64,000 nucleotides of DNA. Origin: Alistipes sp. GTDB taxonomy: Bacteria > Bacteroidota > Bacteroidia > Bacteroidales > Rikenellaceae. The notes under the pieces were generated by a model. It made no database searches and was not told the DNA's origin. It saw nothing but the letters and a program-made list of their open reading frames with translations. A program made the position numbers and the translations under genes. The stretch covers positions 1-64,000 of the forward strand of contig JAFQAN010000016.1 in assembly GCA_017416915.1 (NCBI GenBank), in the 5' to 3' direction. Positions 32,939 through 41,548 of this stretch are shown in pieces (position 1 is the first letter of the stretch; every line of letters begins with the position of its first letter).

Positions 32939-33523
32939 ATGATAGAGATTGACGATAAGATTGTGTCGCTCGACCTGCTTCGCGAGATGTTCGTGTGCGA
33001 CCTTGCAAAGTGTAAGGGTATCTGCTGTGTAGAGGGCGACTCGGGCGCTCCGCTCGACATCGACGAGGTGGATATTTTGGAGCAGGAGTGGGAGAGCTAT
33101 GCCCCCTATATGACCGACGAGGGGCGTCGTGCTGTCGAAGAGCAGGGCTTTATGGTTGTGGATGTCGATGGCGACTATACCACGCCTTTGGTCGATGGTG
33201 CTGCGTGTGCCTACGCCTTCGAGGAGGCTGGTGTTACCTACTGCGCCATTGAACGTGCCTACCGTGAGGGTAAGTGCGCATTTATGAAGCCTATCTCGTG
33301 CCACCTCTATCCCATTCGTGTTACCCGCTTCCGCAATGGCTCGGCAGGGCTTAACTACCACCGTTGGTCGGTATGTAGTGGCGCTCGTGAGTGTGGTAAG
33401 AGGCTCGGTGTACCCGCCTATAAGGCGCTACGTGAGCCTATTATACGCGCCTTTGGCGAGGAGTTCTACGCACAGATGGAGCTGGCTGCCGATATGCTTA
33501 ACGAGGAGAATAACAAACAATAG
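32939..33523 (+). CDS. DUF3109 family Cys-rich protein
   Basis: The 194-residue protein matches DUF3109, a Bacteroidota family with conserved cysteines. Visible are CDLAKCKGICC (about residues 20-30), a Cys in GAACAYA, CAIE, CAFMKPISCHLYPIR and CSGARECGKR. This pattern suggests an Fe-S or zinc cluster like the YkgJ group. Its role is unknown. It lies in the gmk-nadD run, 12 nt after nadD and 8 nt before the M23 gene. Confidence 0.8.
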   Translation: MIEIDDKIVSLDLLREMFVCDLAKCKGICCVEGDSGAPLDIDEVDILEQEWESYAPYMTDEGRRAVEEQGFMVVDVDGDYTTPLVDGAACAYAFEEAGVTYCAIERAYREGKCAFMKPISCHLYPIRVTRFRNGSAGLNYHRWSVCSGARECGKRLGVPAYKALREPIIRAFGEEFYAQMELAADMLNEENNKQ

Positions 33524-33531
33524 ATAGACCT

Positions 33532-34635
33532 ATGAAGAGGACGCTGTTAGCACTTTTAGTTATGCTTGGCTGCTACGTGGCACACGCCCAGCAGCGCGAT
33601 ACGTTGGCAGTAGTGCCTGCGGGCGCCGATAGCCTCGCGGTTGAGCGTGGTGTCGATAGCCTTGCAGTTGGGCGTGGCGTAGATAGCCTTGTTACGCCCG
33701 CTGATAGCCTGCGTGTTGAGCCTAAGGTGGCGCCGCCCATCCCCGTTAAGCCTGTGCCTACGTTAGGCAAGGAGAGCGTTATCGACACGCTGCCTACGGG
33801 TAACCCTGCGCTGAGCATCATACTATTTAACAATAATACGTGGCGCTATGTCCTCTCGGAGGAGTATAAGCGCGACAGCAAGGTCTTCGATGACCATTGG
33901 AATACCACCACGACAAACCCCTACTATGGTGTTGCTGTGGAGTCGCTACCCGAGAGTACGGTGATACAGCTTGTCGATTCGTTGGAGAGCTACCACTACC
34001 CCTATAAGGGCAATATGAGTTCGCGCTATGGACCTCGTCGTGGTCGTGCGCATCAGGGCGTCGATTTGCCGTTAAAGACTGGTGAGCCAATATATGCTGT
34101 CTTCGATGGCAAGGTGCGCTACTCGCAATATTCGTCGAGTGGTTACGGTAACCTCGTTATCATACGCCACAACAACGGCTTGGAGACCTACTATGCCCAC
34201 CTCTCGTCGCGCGATGTCGAGGCTGGCGACTGGGTTGTGGCGGGTCAGCAGATTGGCGCAGGCGGCAGCACGGGACGTAGTACGGGACCGCACCTGCACT
34301 TCGAGGTGCGCTACTGTGGTCAAACCTTCGACCCCGAGCGTATAATAGACTTTACCTCGGGCGAGTTGCGTCGCTCGGAACTACTGCTCAGACGTCGCCA
34401 TTTCAGCATATACTCCAAGTTTGACCAAAACTTCGACGATGAGGAGGAGGTTGCCAAGCAGGAGGAGGCAGAGCGTAAGGCTGCTGCTGCGGTGCAGTAC
34501 CATACTGTGCGGTCGGGAGATACGCTGAGTGCTATTGCAGTGAAGTATCATACCACCGTGTCGCGTATATGTTCGCTCAATGGCATTAAATCTACTACGA
34601 CACTGAGTATCGGACGACGACTTAGAGTGAAGTAA
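33532..34635 (+). CDS. Secreted M23 peptidase with C-terminal LysM
   Basis: The 367-residue protein has a Sec signal (LLALLVMLGCYVAHAQQ) and a low-complexity segment with the repeat DSLAV-x-RG-V (about 28-62). The LytM/M23 domain (about 160-270) has zinc ligands in HQGVD and HLHFEV. A linker with an acidic helix and a LysM domain (about 322-367, YHTVRSGDTLSAIAVKY) follow. It would bind and cut peptidoglycan cross-links in the periplasm. It ends the yicC-gmk run at a terminator. Confidence 0.93.
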   Translation: MKRTLLALLVMLGCYVAHAQQRDTLAVVPAGADSLAVERGVDSLAVGRGVDSLVTPADSLRVEPKVAPPIPVKPVPTLGKESVIDTLPTGNPALSIILFNNNTWRYVLSEEYKRDSKVFDDHWNTTTTNPYYGVAVESLPESTVIQLVDSLESYHYPYKGNMSSRYGPRRGRAHQGVDLPLKTGEPIYAVFDGKVRYSQYSSSGYGNLVIIRHNNGLETYYAHLSSRDVEAGDWVVAGQQIGAGGSTGRSTGPHLHFEVRYCGQTFDPERIIDFTSGELRRSELLLRRRHFSIYSKFDQNFDDEEEVAKQEEAERKAAAAVQYHTVRSGDTLSAIAVKYHTTVSRICSLNGIKSTTTLSIGRRLRVK

Positions 34636-34640
34636 AAATC

Positions 34641-34672
34641 AAGAGCGGGTCTCATATCTGGGACTCGCTCTT
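34641..34672. terminator. Shared terminator of the M23/LysM gene and znuC
   Basis: AAGAGCGGGTC (34641-34651) pairs with GACTCGCTCTT (34662-34672), with one mismatch. Plus-strand readout runs into a T-rich stretch. The minus-strand side has TGATTTTTAC. Confidence 0.75.
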
Positions 34673-34754
34673 CTGTTTATATCTTTTTTAGTTTGTTGCT
34701 TCTCTCGTTTCGTCCTCACTCCTCACCCCTTGCGCTCTTCTCGCTCCGCACCCA

Positions 34755-35528
34755 CTATTTTTTGCAGTGTGGGCAGTCGTGGTGTTTGCCGAGGACGGTG
34801 TGTGGCACGTTGCCGTGGGTAATAATCTGTATGGGGCAGTCGTAGTTGCGTAGTTGCTCCTCGGTGATGATGTTCGAGTCGTGGCGATGTACGTGTCTGT
34901 TCACACATACGATGCTCTTCACGACGCTCGATATTGTGCCTATGTCGTGCGATACCATCACTATTGCCATACGTTCGGCGAGGTGGTGTAGCAGGTTGTA
35001 TAACTCGTTCTCGAAGCGGTTATCCACGAAGTTGGCAGGCTCGTCCAATATCAGGAGCTTTGGTTGCGATATTATCGCGCGGCAGAGCATAACACGTTGT
35101 AGCTGACCTCCCGATAGCTCGCCTATGGGACGTCGTGCAAGCTCCGTTAAGGCTGCCTGTTCGAGTGTTTGGTCGGTAAGACGTCGCTCTTCGCGAGTGT
35201 AGCGACGAAATATGCCGTGTCGCCCTTGTAGCCCCGACATCACAACCTCGCGTACCGATATGGGAAACTCTTTGTCGAACGAGGCTATCTGTGGCAGGTA
35301 GCCTATGTGGGGCTGTGTGCCGCGGTAAAGCTCCTTGGATAGCTCTATCGTGCCACTATAAGGCAGCAAGCCGAGTATCGCCTTGATAAGTGTACTCTTA
35401 CCGCCGCCGTTGGGACCTATGATGCCTACGAAGTCGTCTGTGAAGAGTTCCAAGTCGGCGTGTTCCAAGGCTACGGTGCTATCGTAGCGTACGCCGACGT
35501 CGCGCAGTGTTACTATCGCTCTACTCAT
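34755..35528 (-). CDS. Metal ABC transporter ATP-binding protein (ZnuC/MntB type)
   Basis: The 257-residue ATPase has Walker A GPNGGGKST (39-47), the Q loop YLPQIASFDKEFP, signature LSGGQLQRVMLCRA (about 139-152) and Walker B LLILDEP. The C-terminal tail is unusual, with NYDCPIQIITHGN and a final HHDCPHCKK, which offers Cys/His that could bind metal. It overlaps znuA by 8 nt. It would drive zinc or manganese uptake with a permease. None is present in the window. Confidence 0.88.
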   Translation of the reverse strand: MSRAIVTLRDVGVRYDSTVALEHADLELFTDDFVGIIGPNGGGKSTLIKAILGLLPYSGTIELSKELYRGTQPHIGYLPQIASFDKEFPISVREVVMSGLQGRHGIFRRYTREERRLTDQTLEQAALTELARRPIGELSGGQLQRVMLCRAIISQPKLLILDEPANFVDNRFENELYNLLHHLAERMAIVMVSHDIGTISSVVKSIVCVNRHVHRHDSNIITEEQLRNYDCPIQIITHGNVPHTVLGKHHDCPHCKK

Positions 35529-36372
35529 TGTCTCTGCATATTATCTCGGTTATGCGGCGTATCTCGCCCTCAATATCCTCCGCGAGTGGGTTGGTAGTGA
35601 TAATCTCGACCTCTATCTGCTCAGCAATGGGGCGCACCTTGTCGGCGTTGTATTGCGGCTGTATGAGTATTGCGCTGATATTTAGGCTTGCGGCGCGCTC
35701 ACTCAGCGTTGTCAGCTGCTTGGGCGTAGGCTCTTTGCCGTCGTGTTCGATGGCTATCTGCTCAATGCCGTAGTCGTGCGCAAAGTAGGTGTAGGCGGGG
35801 TGGTATATCATCATAGCATCTACGCCCGCGAGGTCGATATACTCCTTGCAGAAGTGGTCTAATGAGTCGAGACGCTCTATTATGCGGTCGGCGGCAACGC
35901 TATATTTCAGCGAGTCGGGGTATGCTTCGAGTACCGCATCGCGGATGTTGAGTGTTATCTGCTTCAAACATCTTGGCGACGTCCATATATGGGGGTCTAT
36001 GCCGTGGGCGTGGTGGTGATGGTGGTGTGAGCAGCTGCCCTCGATAAGCTCTATGCCGTGGCTGAGGTTTACGATACGCTCCTTGGCGACACTCTTTGTG
36101 AGGCTCTGCTCGAAGTTGATGAGTCCCGTCTCGAAGACCAAACGTGCGTCGTTAAGCTCGGTGAGCTGACGTGCCGATGGCTCGAAGCTTTCGGGCGAAG
36201 CACCCTCGGGAACAAGTACCCGTACATCGAAGTCGTTGCACGTTAGCTCGTTCACGATGCCTCGTAGAGGTGTTATGGTTACGTATAGCGTTCGTTCGTT
36301 GTGCGTGTCGCCACTTTTGCCACAGCCGATAAGCAGTATGGCGGTGAGTATTGTCGTAATGTGTCGTGTCAT
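35521..36372 (-). CDS. znuA: Zinc ABC transporter substrate-binding lipoprotein (ZnuA-like)
   Basis: The ATG at 36372 gives 283 residues. An in-frame upstream TTG falls inside the promoter box and is rejected. The lipobox LLIGC places it as a lipoprotein. The cluster A-I/ZnuA fold has a His-rich loop SHHHHHHAHGIDPHIW (about 118-133), a typical zinc-binding signature. Further ligands are in YHPAYTYFAHDYG and EHDGKEPTP. It precedes znuC and has a TACCTTTG box 18 nt upstream. Zinc is the best guess for the metal. Confidence 0.9.
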   Translation of the reverse strand: MTRHITTILTAILLIGCGKSGDTHNERTLYVTITPLRGIVNELTCNDFDVRVLVPEGASPESFEPSARQLTELNDARLVFETGLINFEQSLTKSVAKERIVNLSHGIELIEGSCSHHHHHHAHGIDPHIWTSPRCLKQITLNIRDAVLEAYPDSLKYSVAADRIIERLDSLDHFCKEYIDLAGVDAMMIYHPAYTYFAHDYGIEQIAIEHDGKEPTPKQLTTLSERAASLNISAILIQPQYNADKVRPIAEQIEVEIITTNPLAEDIEGEIRRITEIICRDNE

Positions 36373-36390
36373 AGTGGTAAATATGTATGG

Positions 36391-36398
36391 CAAAGGTA
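36391..36398 (-). promoter_or_regulatory. znuA -7 box (TACCTTTG)
   Basis: TACCTTTG on the minus strand lies 18 nt before the ATG at 36372. The leader would be very short. No Zur-type operator was recognised. Confidence 0.55.
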
Positions 36399-36416
36399 TA
36401 AAAAAGTATGCAAAAA

Positions 36417-36449
36417 TTTTGATTTTTCGATGATTTTTTACGATATTTG
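36417..36449 (+). promoter_or_regulatory. Promoter of the flavodiiron gene (TTTTG-N20-GATATTTG)
   Basis: TTTTG (36417-36421) and GATATTTG (36442-36449) are 20 nt apart. The -7 box has G in place of the first T. Confidence 0.5.
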
Positions 36450-36485
36450 CCCTATAACTAATAATTACTTAAAACTTCAAATACA

Positions 36486-37673
36486 ATGATTACTAACGTA
36501 ACCGACAAAATAAAGTATATCGGTGTTGATGACCTGGATATAGACCTCTTTGAGAGTCAGTACGTTGTGCCTAATGGTGTGTCGTATAACTCATACCTTA
36601 TCCTCGACGATAAGGTGGCGATTATGGATACCGTAGATAGCCGTAAGAGCGATGAGTGGCTCGATAACCTCGACCGTGCGTTGGAGGGTCGCAAGCCCGA
36701 CTACCTCGTTGTTCAGCACTTGGAGCCTGACCACGCAGGTACTATCGACCGTGTTATGGCTCGCTATCCCGCTATGCAGGTTGTGGCATCTGAGCGCGCC
36801 GTGAGGATGTTGCCGCAGTTCTTCTATGACGTCGATTTCGAAGGTCGCACAATCGCTGTAAAGGAGGGTGGTACGCTCTCGTTGGGTGGTCGTACGCTCC
36901 ACTTCGTGATGGCGCCTATGGTCCACTGGCCCGAGGTTATGGTTACCTACGACGACAAGGATAAGGTCCTCTTCTCGGCTGACGGCTTCGGCAAGTTTGG
37001 TGCGCTGTCGCACGATGAGGAGTGGGCGTGTGAGGCTCGTCGCTACTACTTCAACATCTGCGGTAAGTATGGCGGTCCTGTGCAGACGCTCCTGAAAAAG
37101 GCTGCTGCGCTCGACATCGCTATCATCTGCCCTCTGCACGGACCTATTCTAACGGAGAACTTGGACTACTACATCGGTCTATACGACACGTGGAGTCGCT
37201 ACGACATCGAGAGTGAGGGTGTCTTCGTGGCGTATGCCTCAATCCACGGCAATACTGCGGAGGTGGCACGCCGCTTTGCCGATATTTTGCGCGCTAAGGG
37301 TGCTGTCAAGGTAACCGTCGCAGACCTCTCGCGTGATGATATGGCTGAGGCGGTGGAGGATGCCTTCCGCTATGGTAAGTTGGTTGTTGCAGCTGCGTCG
37401 TACGACTCGGATGTATTTCCTCCTATGCACGACTTCTTGTACCACCTCGCCATCAAGGGCTACTGCAAGCGCCGCATAGGTATCATCGAGAATGGCTCGT
37501 GGGCGCCGTCGGCAGGACGTGCTATGCGTAATATTATCGACCGCTTTAAGGATGTGTCGGTCATCGAGGATGTTGTAACGATTGTATCACGCCTCAAACC
37601 TTCGGATATACCCGCGTTGGAGCGCCTCGCAGACGAGATGTTGGCAGAGAAGTGCGATCGTTGCGTAGAGTAG
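36486..37673 (+). CDS. Flavodiiron protein (A-type flavoprotein, FprA-like)
   Basis: The 395-residue cytoplasmic enzyme reduces O2 or NO to harmless products in anaerobes. The metallo-beta-lactamase domain (1-245) has a diiron site in HLEPDHAGT (about 79-87), further ligands in MVHWPEV and SADGFGKFG, and the final LHGPIL. The flavodoxin domain (from about 250) has VFVAYASIHGNTAEVARRFADIL for FMN. There is no rubredoxin or NADH-oxidase extension, so electrons must come from a separate partner. It is monocistronic. Confidence 0.94.
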   Translation: MITNVTDKIKYIGVDDLDIDLFESQYVVPNGVSYNSYLILDDKVAIMDTVDSRKSDEWLDNLDRALEGRKPDYLVVQHLEPDHAGTIDRVMARYPAMQVVASERAVRMLPQFFYDVDFEGRTIAVKEGGTLSLGGRTLHFVMAPMVHWPEVMVTYDDKDKVLFSADGFGKFGALSHDEEWACEARRYYFNICGKYGGPVQTLLKKAAALDIAIICPLHGPILTENLDYYIGLYDTWSRYDIESEGVFVAYASIHGNTAEVARRFADILRAKGAVKVTVADLSRDDMAEAVEDAFRYGKLVVAAASYDSDVFPPMHDFLYHLAIKGYCKRRIGIIENGSWAPSAGRAMRNIIDRFKDVSVIEDVVTIVSRLKPSDIPALERLADEMLAEKCDRCVE

Positions 37674-37780
37674 CCTCGGAGCGGTGGCGGAGTACCTATG
37701 CCGCTTTCACGCCAAGTTGGTAACTACGCTCAATATCGCAACGACGATAGCTGCTGATATGGGAGATGCCGCCAGCGAAC

Positions 37781-37815
37781 AAAACAAAAAAGAGAGGGGT
37801 TAATGCTCCTCTCTT
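37781..37815 (-). terminator. Terminator of tRNA-Leu(TAA)
   Basis: AAGAGAGG (37790-37797) and CCTCTCTT (37808-37815) form an 8-bp stem. On the minus strand TTTTTTGTTTT follows. Confidence 0.85.
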
Positions 37816-37819
37816 TCTG

Positions 37820-37905
37820 TACTCGGAACCGGGGTCGAACCGGTACGGGCATTACTGCCCACAGGATTTTAAGTCCGGCGTGTCTACCTATTCCACCATC
37901 CGAGC
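37820..37905 (-). tRNA. tRNA-Leu (anticodon TAA)
   Basis: This is a class II tRNA. Acceptor GCTCGGA pairs with TCCGAGT (G-U first pair), with discriminator A. The anticodon loop is CTTAAAA, with anticodon TAA at 37869-37871. The anticodon stem has one C-U mismatch. A long variable arm GGGCAGTAATGCCC and T loop GGTTCGACCCC are clear. No CCA is encoded. Confidence 0.96.
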
Positions 37906-37928
37906 AACCGCGTGTCTTAATGACGCCG

Positions 37929-37960
37929 CAAATTTACAATATTTATTTAATTCTGCAAAA
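37929..37960 (-). promoter_or_regulatory. tRNA-Leu(TAA) promoter (TTTTG-N19-TAAATTTG)
   Basis: On the minus strand TTTTG (37956-37960) and TAAATTTG (37929-37936) are 19 nt apart. The tRNA begins 23 nt further. Confidence 0.8.
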
Positions 37961-38010
37961 TCTTTTGTAAGATTTGCTGTGCATCTTTTTCTCAGCGCCT
38001 CTTCGATGTG

Positions 38011-38493
38011 TTACTCTGTGGCGATGAGCAGTGCTACTGCCGTGGCAGATACGCCCTCTTCGCGCCCCTCGAAGCCGAGACGTTCTGTTGTGGTTGCCTT
38101 TACCGATATGCGCTCTGTGGCGATGCCCACCACCTCCGATAGGCGCTGACGCATAGTGTCGATATGGGGGCGTAGCTTAGGACGCTGCATAGCGATAGTG
38201 CAGTCAATGTTGCTTATCGTGAAGCCCTTTGCGCGTACAATATCAGTAACCTCCTTGAGGAGTTTTGTTGAGTCGATACCTCTGTATCGCTCGTCGGTAT
38301 CGGGAAAGAGCTTGCCTATATCGCCAAGTGCCAACGCGCCGAGTAGGGCGTCGCAGATGGCGTGTATGGCAACGTCGCCGTCGGAGTGAGCAACGCAACC
38401 CTTAGAGTGTTCAACCTCGACGCCACACAACACCAAGCGTAGTCCGTCGGCGAGGGCGTGTACGTCGTAGCCGTGTCCTATTCTTATATCCAT
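38011..38493 (-). CDS. ispF: 2-C-methyl-D-erythritol 2,4-cyclodiphosphate synthase
   Basis: The 160-residue enzyme closes the cyclodiphosphate in the MEP isoprenoid pathway. The signature DIRIGHGYDVHAL (about 2-14) with metal-binding Asp and His, HSDGDVAIHAICDALLGALALGDIGKLFPDTD (about 37-68) and KATTTERLGFEGREEGVSATAVALL at the end are all typical. The length is standard. It is the last gene of the long minus-strand run, 13 nt after the signal-peptidase-like gene. Confidence 0.97.
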   Translation of the reverse strand: MDIRIGHGYDVHALADGLRLVLCGVEVEHSKGCVAHSDGDVAIHAICDALLGALALGDIGKLFPDTDERYRGIDSTKLLKEVTDIVRAKGFTISNIDCTIAMQRPKLRPHIDTMRQRLSEVVGIATERISVKATTTERLGFEGREEGVSATAVALLIATE

Positions 38494-38506
38494 AATCTTT
38501 TCGTTG

Positions 38507-38965
38507 TTATCTCTTTATACCTCGTTTGTAGTTTAGCCAGCGGCGCATCAGTGCTAAGGCGTAACGGCGTACGATGCGAGGTTGCCCAAGCCACATACGC
38601 TCCCTTATGCGCCACCAGCGCGATGTGCAGCTAACGCGTCTGCCGTTTTGGCGTATCACGCTATCTACCACGCCGATAATCTCGCTACGGCGACACTGCT
38701 CCCTCTGCTGGATGTTGCCGTCGCCCTGCAATGTAACCATATCATCTTTGATGCGAATGACGCGATGTACGATGATGCGTCTATCTGCCATACGAAACAT
38801 TGCTGCGCGGTGCATAATATCCTCCGTATCGGTGGTGCGGTGTAGTACGATGCGGTCGCGGCCATAGCCCAAGAGTGGTAGCATACTATACCCCGTAACC
38901 ACCATCTCGAAGCTCTCGCCACGCTCTACAAGCTGTTCGATATTGTCTATTATAAGGTTATTCAT
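38507..38965 (-). CDS. S24/S26-type peptidase, Ser/His dyad form
   Basis: The 152-residue protein has the nucleophile motif VTGYSMLPLL (Ser about 26) and the base motif IIVHRVIRI (His about 67), as in SipW- and archaeal-type signal peptidases that use His in place of Lys. No membrane helix is visible, and the C-terminal third is very basic (RWWRIRERMW, RRWLNYKRGIKR). It overlaps the HprK-like gene as ATGAATAA and follows the ABC exporter gene by one gene. The three together look like a peptide-processing cassette. The substrate is unknown. Confidence 0.7.
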   Translation of the reverse strand: MNNLIIDNIEQLVERGESFEMVVTGYSMLPLLGYGRDRIVLHRTTDTEDIMHRAAMFRMADRRIIVHRVIRIKDDMVTLQGDGNIQQREQCRRSEIIGVVDSVIRQNGRRVSCTSRWWRIRERMWLGQPRIVRRYALALMRRWLNYKRGIKR

Positions 38966-39845
38966 TGCCTAAGATTGTTGAGTACGACAGCTCGGCAGCC
39001 TCCTTGTTAGGCAGGCACTCCAAGTGGTAGGTAGGCACACGTCTAAGTATCTCGCCGAGGGTGCTACATATAAGGTCTTGGAGGTAGTCGTCGTGTGCAA
39101 AGGCGGGCGGACACGAGGGCAACAATGCTCCGATAGCGGCTATCGTAGGTAGCTTACGTATAGCGTTGTGTGGCGCTTGGCTAAGACGGCAGAAGCCCGC
39201 AATGGGGTACGACAGGTTGCGGTAGCAGGGTGTCTTGCCACTCCACGGCGAGCCATATACACGTGCCTCGCCATCTTTGAAGCGTATTATGGGCGAGTCG
39301 TCGTTGAGTAGGTGTGCATCCTCGATATTCTCTCGCCATAGACGCGTGTGCGTACTCTTGCCCGTGCCTGACTCGCCGAGAAAGAGGATGCAGCGTCCTC
39401 GCTTCTCGATTGTCGAGGAGTGTATGGCGATTGCCTGCTTCTCGCTGAGTACCACGCCAAACATCACCCACATAGCGAAGCGCATCTGCGAGATGTCGAG
39501 CGTGTCGTGGCATACGCTGTTGCCGACGATATGGTGCGTCGCGAGATCTATGTGGTAGAGCATCTCGCGCTCGTTGTCGCGGCGCTTTACGGCATAGAGG
39601 TAGCCCGTCGTGGTCTTCCACAATTGGCACTCCGCCTGTGTCTCGGCGGCGTAGAAGTCCGATAGGTGGCGCTCGATAACAAATTCGTCGCGGCTAAGCT
39701 CCTCGTTTGCTGTAAAGGAGCAGTCTATTGTAGCCTCGCTGTCGTACTCTACCTCGAAGGGCTTAAAGCCACGTATCCCTGCTGCGGCAATGTCGATGTC
39801 GGAGCGGAGACGTATCTCTGCGATTATATAGTCGTAGTATCTCAT
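38958..39845 (-). CDS. HPr-kinase-like (HprK/PEP carboxykinase fold) protein
   Basis: The ATG at 39845 gives 295 residues, one base after the ABC-exporter stop. The P-loop GESGTGKST (about 172-180) and downstream NDDSPII (about 197-203) match HprK-type kinases, with a further WSGKTPCYRN segment (about 216-225). An N-terminal domain of about 150 residues is specific to this group. Relatives in lasso-peptide and related peptide clusters phosphorylate the precursor peptide. Here the gene sits between an ABC exporter and a Ser/His peptidase, so peptide modification is an attractive but unproven idea. Confidence 0.75.
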   Translation of the reverse strand: MRYYDYIIAEIRLRSDIDIAAAGIRGFKPFEVEYDSEATIDCSFTANEELSRDEFVIERHLSDFYAAETQAECQLWKTTTGYLYAVKRRDNEREMLYHIDLATHHIVGNSVCHDTLDISQMRFAMWVMFGVVLSEKQAIAIHSSTIEKRGRCILFLGESGTGKSTHTRLWRENIEDAHLLNDDSPIIRFKDGEARVYGSPWSGKTPCYRNLSYPIAGFCRLSQAPHNAIRKLPTIAAIGALLPSCPPAFAHDDYLQDLICSTLGEILRRVPTYHLECLPNKEAAELSYSTILGNE

Positions 39846-39846
39846 A

Positions 39847-41544
39847 TTATTCAAGTGTTATTACTCTGTTGCAATACTCCAAAGAGCTTTCGCGGTGTGC
39901 TATGATGACAATAGTTAGTGTCTTATCCTCCTCCGAAAGACGCTTTATGGCGGTGTTGATATTCTCCTCGGTGCGTCCATCAAGCGACGATGTCGCCTCG
40001 TCGAAGAATAGCACGTCGGCACTCTTATATAGGGCGCGGGCGATGCCTATGCGCTGGCGCTGACCCCCCGAAAGACGGCTCCCCTGCTCGCCTATGCGCG
40101 AGTTAAGACCATCGGGCAGCGAGGCAACAAACTCTCGTAGGTCCGCAAGCTCGATTACACGCTGCACACGGTCGAGGTCTATGGTGTCGGCATCGCAGCC
40201 GAGGGCGATATTCTCAGCAAGGGTCATATCGGCGATAAAGACGTTTTGCGAGACGTAGCCGATGCTGTTTTGCCACTTGCGTATGTTCTTGTCGGTCAGC
40301 TTCTCGCCGTCGATGTATATGCCGCCTGCCGTAGGACGGTATAGACCCAAGATGAGGTTGAAGAGGGTAGTCTTGCCTACGCCCGATGTGCCGCGTATGC
40401 CCACGCACTCGCCCTTATGGATGTTGAGCGATAGCGAGTTGAAGGTTGGCGTGGTGGCGTCGTCAAACTGGAAGCAGAGGTCGCGTAGCTCTATTGTATC
40501 GCTGAACGTGAAGCGCTCGTCGCACTGCTCCACCGCAGGATAGCTCTCATCTGTGCCGCTCTCGGCGAGGATATCCACCGAGTAGGCATTGTAGCGTATT
40601 GCGCTCCATCCCGACATTATGCTGCGTATGGATGGTATTAGACGCAGTGCCGCCACGGCAAAGATACCAAATAGCAGTCGCATATTCTCCATATTGCCGC
40701 TTATGCAGATGAACAGTAGCGTTGTCATACCTACGGCGAGTCCCACCTCGGTAAACATCTGTGGTAACATACCTATTGTCGCGTTCTTCTTGCGGAGGCT
40801 CACTGTCTCGTTCATTGCCTCTTCGAAACGCTTGAACATCTGCGGAAAAGCGCCACTTATCTCAACATCGGCATAACCTCGAAATGTCTCCGCTACGATG
40901 CGGCTCTTGGTGCGTTGTGCCTCGTTCTCGCGCTTACCTATGTCGCTGAGCTTACGGCGTACGACGACGTAGAATAGGGCGATAGCTGGGATGAATACTG
41001 CCAAGGCGAGAAGCGCTGCAAGGGGCGAGTACCACAAGAGCGACCCATATATGAGCAGCAGCAAAAGCACCTCCGAGGCTATCGACGCCACGGGTTTTAG
41101 TACCCCCGCTACAAACATTAGGCTGACCACATTGACATTGCGGGTGAGTATAGCGGAGTTGCTACGCTTGACGAAACCCAAGCCGCGATGGTGATAGTCG
41201 ATGTAGAGACGCTCGGAGAGATACTTATAGAGCGAATAGATGAAGTTGCGCTCCGAGCGGTAGAGTAGCAATACAAGGACGTTTTTGAGGATTATTATGC
41301 CCACCACGGCGAGACAAACGACGACGACAAACTGCTCGTAGCTGTTGAACGATAGCGTGTTGTAGATGTCGCTAAGATAGCTGTTCGATGCTATATTCTC
41401 ACTGTCGAGGATGAGAATAAGTATCGGAACAAGCATTGCCAAACCCACAAAGTTGAGTAGCGCACGCACAAAGATTGTCAGTGCGACCCATATCGCTCTG
41501 CGGCGGAATGTTGGCGGTATAATCTTCCAAAACGAACTTTTCAT
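39847..41544 (-). CDS. ABC exporter, fused membrane and ATPase domains
   Basis: The ATG at 41544 gives 565 residues. The earlier TTG lies in the promoter and is rejected. The N-terminal exporter domain has about six membrane helices (residues 15-310). The ATPase part has Walker A GTSGVGKTT, signature LSGGQRQRIGIARAL and Walker B VLFFDEATSSLDG. It resembles the MsbA/McjD half-transporters used for lipids or peptides, with no C39 peptidase domain. Its own promoter lies at the end of addA and places the transcription start at or next to the ATG. The HprK-like gene follows by 1 nt. Confidence 0.88.
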   Translation of the reverse strand: MKSSFWKIIPPTFRRRAIWVALTIFVRALLNFVGLAMLVPILILILDSENIASNSYLSDIYNTLSFNSYEQFVVVVCLAVVGIIILKNVLVLLLYRSERNFIYSLYKYLSERLYIDYHHRGLGFVKRSNSAILTRNVNVVSLMFVAGVLKPVASIASEVLLLLLIYGSLLWYSPLAALLALAVFIPAIALFYVVVRRKLSDIGKRENEAQRTKSRIVAETFRGYADVEISGAFPQMFKRFEEAMNETVSLRKKNATIGMLPQMFTEVGLAVGMTTLLFICISGNMENMRLLFGIFAVAALRLIPSIRSIMSGWSAIRYNAYSVDILAESGTDESYPAVEQCDERFTFSDTIELRDLCFQFDDATTPTFNSLSLNIHKGECVGIRGTSGVGKTTLFNLILGLYRPTAGGIYIDGEKLTDKNIRKWQNSIGYVSQNVFIADMTLAENIALGCDADTIDLDRVQRVIELADLREFVASLPDGLNSRIGEQGSRLSGGQRQRIGIARALYKSADVLFFDEATSSLDGRTEENINTAIKRLSEEDKTLTIVIIAHRESSLEYCNRVITLE

Positions 41545-41548
41545 AGCG

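Noticed and set aside
36391-36393. TTG upstream starts for znuA, alaS and the ABC exporter (36391, 50998, 41563)
   Set aside because: Each TTG lies in or just upstream of a -7 box. A nearby ATG downstream gives the family's usual N terminus.
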